From the NCBI GenBank assembly GCA_005893185.1, contig VBOS01000160.1:1-8255 (forward strand): 8,255 nucleotides of DNA. The letters are read 5' to 3'. The notes under the pieces were generated by a model, which was not told the origin of the DNA, made no database searches, and worked only from the letters and a program-made list of their open reading frames with translations. Both the position numbers and the translations under genes were made by a program. Shown in pieces: positions 6,645 through 8,255 of this stretch (position 1 is the first letter of the stretch; the number at the start of each line of letters is the position of its first letter). This stretch comes from Candidatus Eiseniibacteriota bacterium (lineage in GTDB: Bacteria; Eisenbacteria; RBG-16-71-46).

Positions 6645-6674
6645 TGGGCGCGAGGGCTGGGGGCCGCGAGCCCT

Positions 6675-7592
6675 TCAGCTCCGGGCGAGCGGGCTCCGGT
6701 ACACGATCCAGGCGGCGACCCGCGCCACCTCGGCGAGGCTTTCCGCCGAAGTCTGGTCCGGGAGGTCGCGAGCCGTATGCCAGGCCGGGTAGTCGAAGTC
6801 GATGATGTCCACAGCGGGTAACCCGGCCTCGAGCAGCGGAACGTGGTCGTCGGTCACGGCGTAGCGCGGCGTCCCGTGAAAGCCCCGCGCCCCCGTGGCG
6901 CGGGCCGCGTCCAGGACGATCGCGCAGAGGTTGGCGGCGCGCTGGCTGGACTGGATCTCGGGGTAGATCTCGAGGTCCTTGTCGCCGATCATGTCGAACA
7001 CGAAGGCCGCCGCCGGGCGCGCGTCGGAGCCCGGAATCGCAAGGCGGGCGGCGTATCCCTTCGCGCCGAGGCTGAACTCCTGCGGCTGGCTCGCGCGGCC
7101 CTGGTCCTCGCCGTCGAGGAACACCAGGTCAACTCCCACCGGAGGCGCACGCCGGTGGAGCAGCTCAGCCACCTCGAGCAGGACCGCAACTCCGGAGCCA
7201 CCGTCGTTGGCGCCCGGGAGCGGAAGCGCGCGGTGCGCCGAGTCCGGATCCTGATCGCACCAGGGCCGCGTGTCGTAGTGAGCGCAGAGCGCGATGCGCC
7301 GGCCGCGCGCAGGGCCATAACGGGCGATGAAATTGGTGAGCGGCAGCGCGCGCCCCAGCGTGGAGTCCGTGAAGGCCTGGCGCTCGATGCCCGCGCCGAG
7401 CCGCATGAGCTCGCCTTCCAGCCAGGCCATCATCGCGGCGTGCCCCGGGGTGCCGGGGACGCGGGGCCCCAGCTCGACCTGGTGGACGACACGCGCCCGC
7501 GCGCGCGCGCCGTCCACATCCAGGCGCGCTGCACACGCTGCGAGTGCTAAGGCGGGCAAGCCCGAAAGCAGCCAGCGCAGGCGCGGGCTCAG
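6675..7592 (-). CDS. M28-family zinc peptidase / glutaminyl-cyclase-like lipoprotein
   Basis: Predicted exported zinc enzyme of the M28 fold: either an aminopeptidase or a glutaminyl cyclase making N-terminal pyroglutamate. From CTG 7592 it has 305 residues. Residues 1-20 form a complete lipoprotein signal: basic n-region with R4 and R6, hydrophobic 7-17, lipobox LAAC with C20. The catalytic domain shows HYDTRPW (105-111), GANDGGSGVA (127-136, zinc ligand D130), DGED (160-163, where E162-D163 take the place of the usual E-E pair), FDMIGD (199-204), TDDHVPLL (247-254) and WHT (271-273, ligand H272). The WHT and DDH motifs resemble animal-type glutaminyl cyclases. No ATG or GTG precedes the signal sequence; CTG overlaps the upstream stop as CTGA. 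TTG 7559 or GTG 7517 are standard starts but would destroy or remove the signal. Family secure, start and exact reaction uncertain. Confidence 0.85.
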   Translation of the reverse strand: MSPRLRWLLSGLPALALAACAARLDVDGARARARVVHQVELGPRVPGTPGHAAMMAWLEGELMRLGAGIERQAFTDSTLGRALPLTNFIARYGPARGRRIALCAHYDTRPWCDQDPDSAHRALPLPGANDGGSGVAVLLEVAELLHRRAPPVGVDLVFLDGEDQGRASQPQEFSLGAKGYAARLAIPGSDARPAAAFVFDMIGDKDLEIYPEIQSSQRAANLCAIVLDAARATGARGFHGTPRYAVTDDHVPLLEAGLPAVDIIDFDYPAWHTARDLPDQTSAESLAEVARVAAWIVYRSPLARS

Positions 7593-8255
7593 AAGTTGAA
7601 CGCCGCGCGGAACTCGACGCGCACGTTGCGCGACACCTGGGCGTGCACGAGGTCCCGGGTCTGCCCGAAGCCCAGCACCACGCTGCCCGTCACGTTGTTG
7701 CTGAACGAATAGGTGCCGGTGCCGTTGAGCGAGAGGCGGTCGTTGTCCTGTCGTAGCTGCGCCACGTTCGATCCCTCTCTCCGCGTGTCGCCGCTGACCC
7801 GCGAGTAGACGGCGGTGAGGCCGAGCTGGACCGAGCTGCGAATCGTGGATTCCTTCCCCAGGAACTTCACCTTCTGGCCGCGGCTGTAGGACCGGTTCAG
7901 GCTGAGGTTCACGTCCGTGTTGCGGTCGGTGCGCGTGGACTTGGAGAACGTGAGGTCCTCGCGCACATTGACCCGCCGCTCCACCTTGAACTCGGCGCGC
8001 GTCTGGTTCTTGAAGTCGCCTGTGAGCCCGAGCAGCGGCTGCCACTGGCTGCTGGTCGCGATGCTGTTCGGCGTGTTCCCGCCGGCCCGGTACTCGGTGA
8101 CTCGCGAGCGGCTGTAGTTGGTGCGGATGCGCGGCGAGTTCATCAGGCGGTCGAGCTGGAGCAGCGACGGCAACCTGCCGTACTCCACCTCGAGGCTGGG
8201 GAGCTGCGCGGTCGCCGTCCGCCAGGCCACGAGATTCTGCTCGGTACGCCGCCAC
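7589..8255 (-). CDS. sprA: SprA-like outer membrane barrel protein, C-terminal part (5' end beyond window)
   Basis: The frame is open from the right edge through 221 codons to TGA at 7589. GTG 8230 is only an internal valine, because reading continues upstream as WRRTEQNLVAWRT. The sequence alternates polar and hydrophobic residues as beta-barrel strands do (TEYRAGGNTPNSIATSSQWQ, LLGLTGDFKNQTRAEFKVER, GLTAVYSRVS, GTYSFSNNVTGSVVLGFG) and ends in Phe-Asn-Phe, an aromatic C-terminus typical of barrels inserted by BamA. The PLLGL...FKN pattern followed by many short polar strands resembles the end of SprA (Sov), the very large T9SS translocon of Bacteroidota and its homologues in other FCB phyla. 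Only the last part is visible, so another large barrel protein remains possible. The stop overlaps the downstream lipoprotein gene. Confidence 0.65.
   Translation of the reverse strand, partial: WRRTEQNLVAWRTATAQLPSLEVEYGRLPSLLQLDRLMNSPRIRTNYSRSRVTEYRAGGNTPNSIATSSQWQPLLGLTGDFKNQTRAEFKVERRVNVREDLTFSKSTRTDRNTDVNLSLNRSYSRGQKVKFLGKESTIRSSVQLGLTAVYSRVSGDTRREGSNVAQLRQDNDRLSLNGTGTYSFSNNVTGSVVLGFGQTRDLVHAQVSRNVRVEFRAAFNF

Larger units (their letters stand above)
6421..6674. other. Non-coding gap between peptidase gene and rimP
   Basis: This 254-nt stretch is the only substantial gap in the window. It holds two 3'-end hairpins, an 11-bp inverted repeat, a 14-bp palindrome, the operon promoter and the rimP leader. 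I see no tRNA-like cloverleaf (the E. coli operon has metY here) and no credible small ORF; the open frames across it are Arg/Gly/Pro-rich shadows. Confidence 0.6.

Noticed and set aside
6421..6674. tRNA gene such as metY before rimP, as in E. coli
   Set aside because: No cloverleaf arms, T-loop consensus or CCA end on either strand.
7498..7510. Alternating CG tract as a Z-DNA element or slippage site
   Set aside because: It simply encodes an Ala-Arg repeat after the lipobox of the M28 protein, and the length is unremarkable in such GC-rich DNA.
6675..8255. A single 526-codon minus-strand frame joining the barrel region to the peptidase
   Set aside because: Upstream of about 7592 it is a shadow of the SprA-like frame (Arg/Pro/Gln/His-rich); only the downstream part encodes the M28 protein. 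Not a fusion.

Overview
This is a very GC-rich bacterial window. Every gene I can support lies on the minus strand, so transcription runs from high to low coordinates. The 3' end of a SprA-like outer-membrane barrel protein, together with the high GC, suggests a high-GC member of the FCB group (Gemmatimonadota, Candidatus Eisenbacteria or similar). That placement is an inference and I cannot fix the phylum.

Right block (about 6675-8255): the last 221 codons of the SprA-like protein end in TGA. A CTG codon overlapping that stop by the pattern CTGA opens an M28-family zinc peptidase or glutaminyl-cyclase-like lipoprotein. In type IX secretion (T9SS) bacteria SprA is the outer-membrane translocon, and a periplasmic glutaminyl cyclase of the M28 fold caps exported proteins that begin with Gln, so the pairing may be functional.

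Gap (6421-6674): no gene. It holds a 7-bp hairpin just after the peptidase gene, two overlapping and mutually exclusive inverted repeats, a 14-bp palindrome, a good sigma70-type promoter for the next operon and a short leader whose hairpin covers the rimP ribosome binding site.

Left block (1-6420): a classical NusA/IF2 operon, rimP-nusA-infB-ylxP(DUF503)-rbfA-truB-ribF. ribF runs off the left edge after 197 codons, as its riboflavin kinase domain begins. The products work on transcription elongation (NusA), translation initiation (IF2), 30S maturation (RimP, RbfA), tRNA pseudouridylation (TruB) and flavin cofactor synthesis (RibF). Junctions are ATGA or GTGA overlaps or an 8-nt overlap, except a 25-nt gap before ylxP, so translational coupling is expected along nearly the whole operon. 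The ylxR and ylxQ genes often found between nusA and infB are absent. No tRNA, rRNA, CRISPR, insertion sequence or other mobile element was seen.
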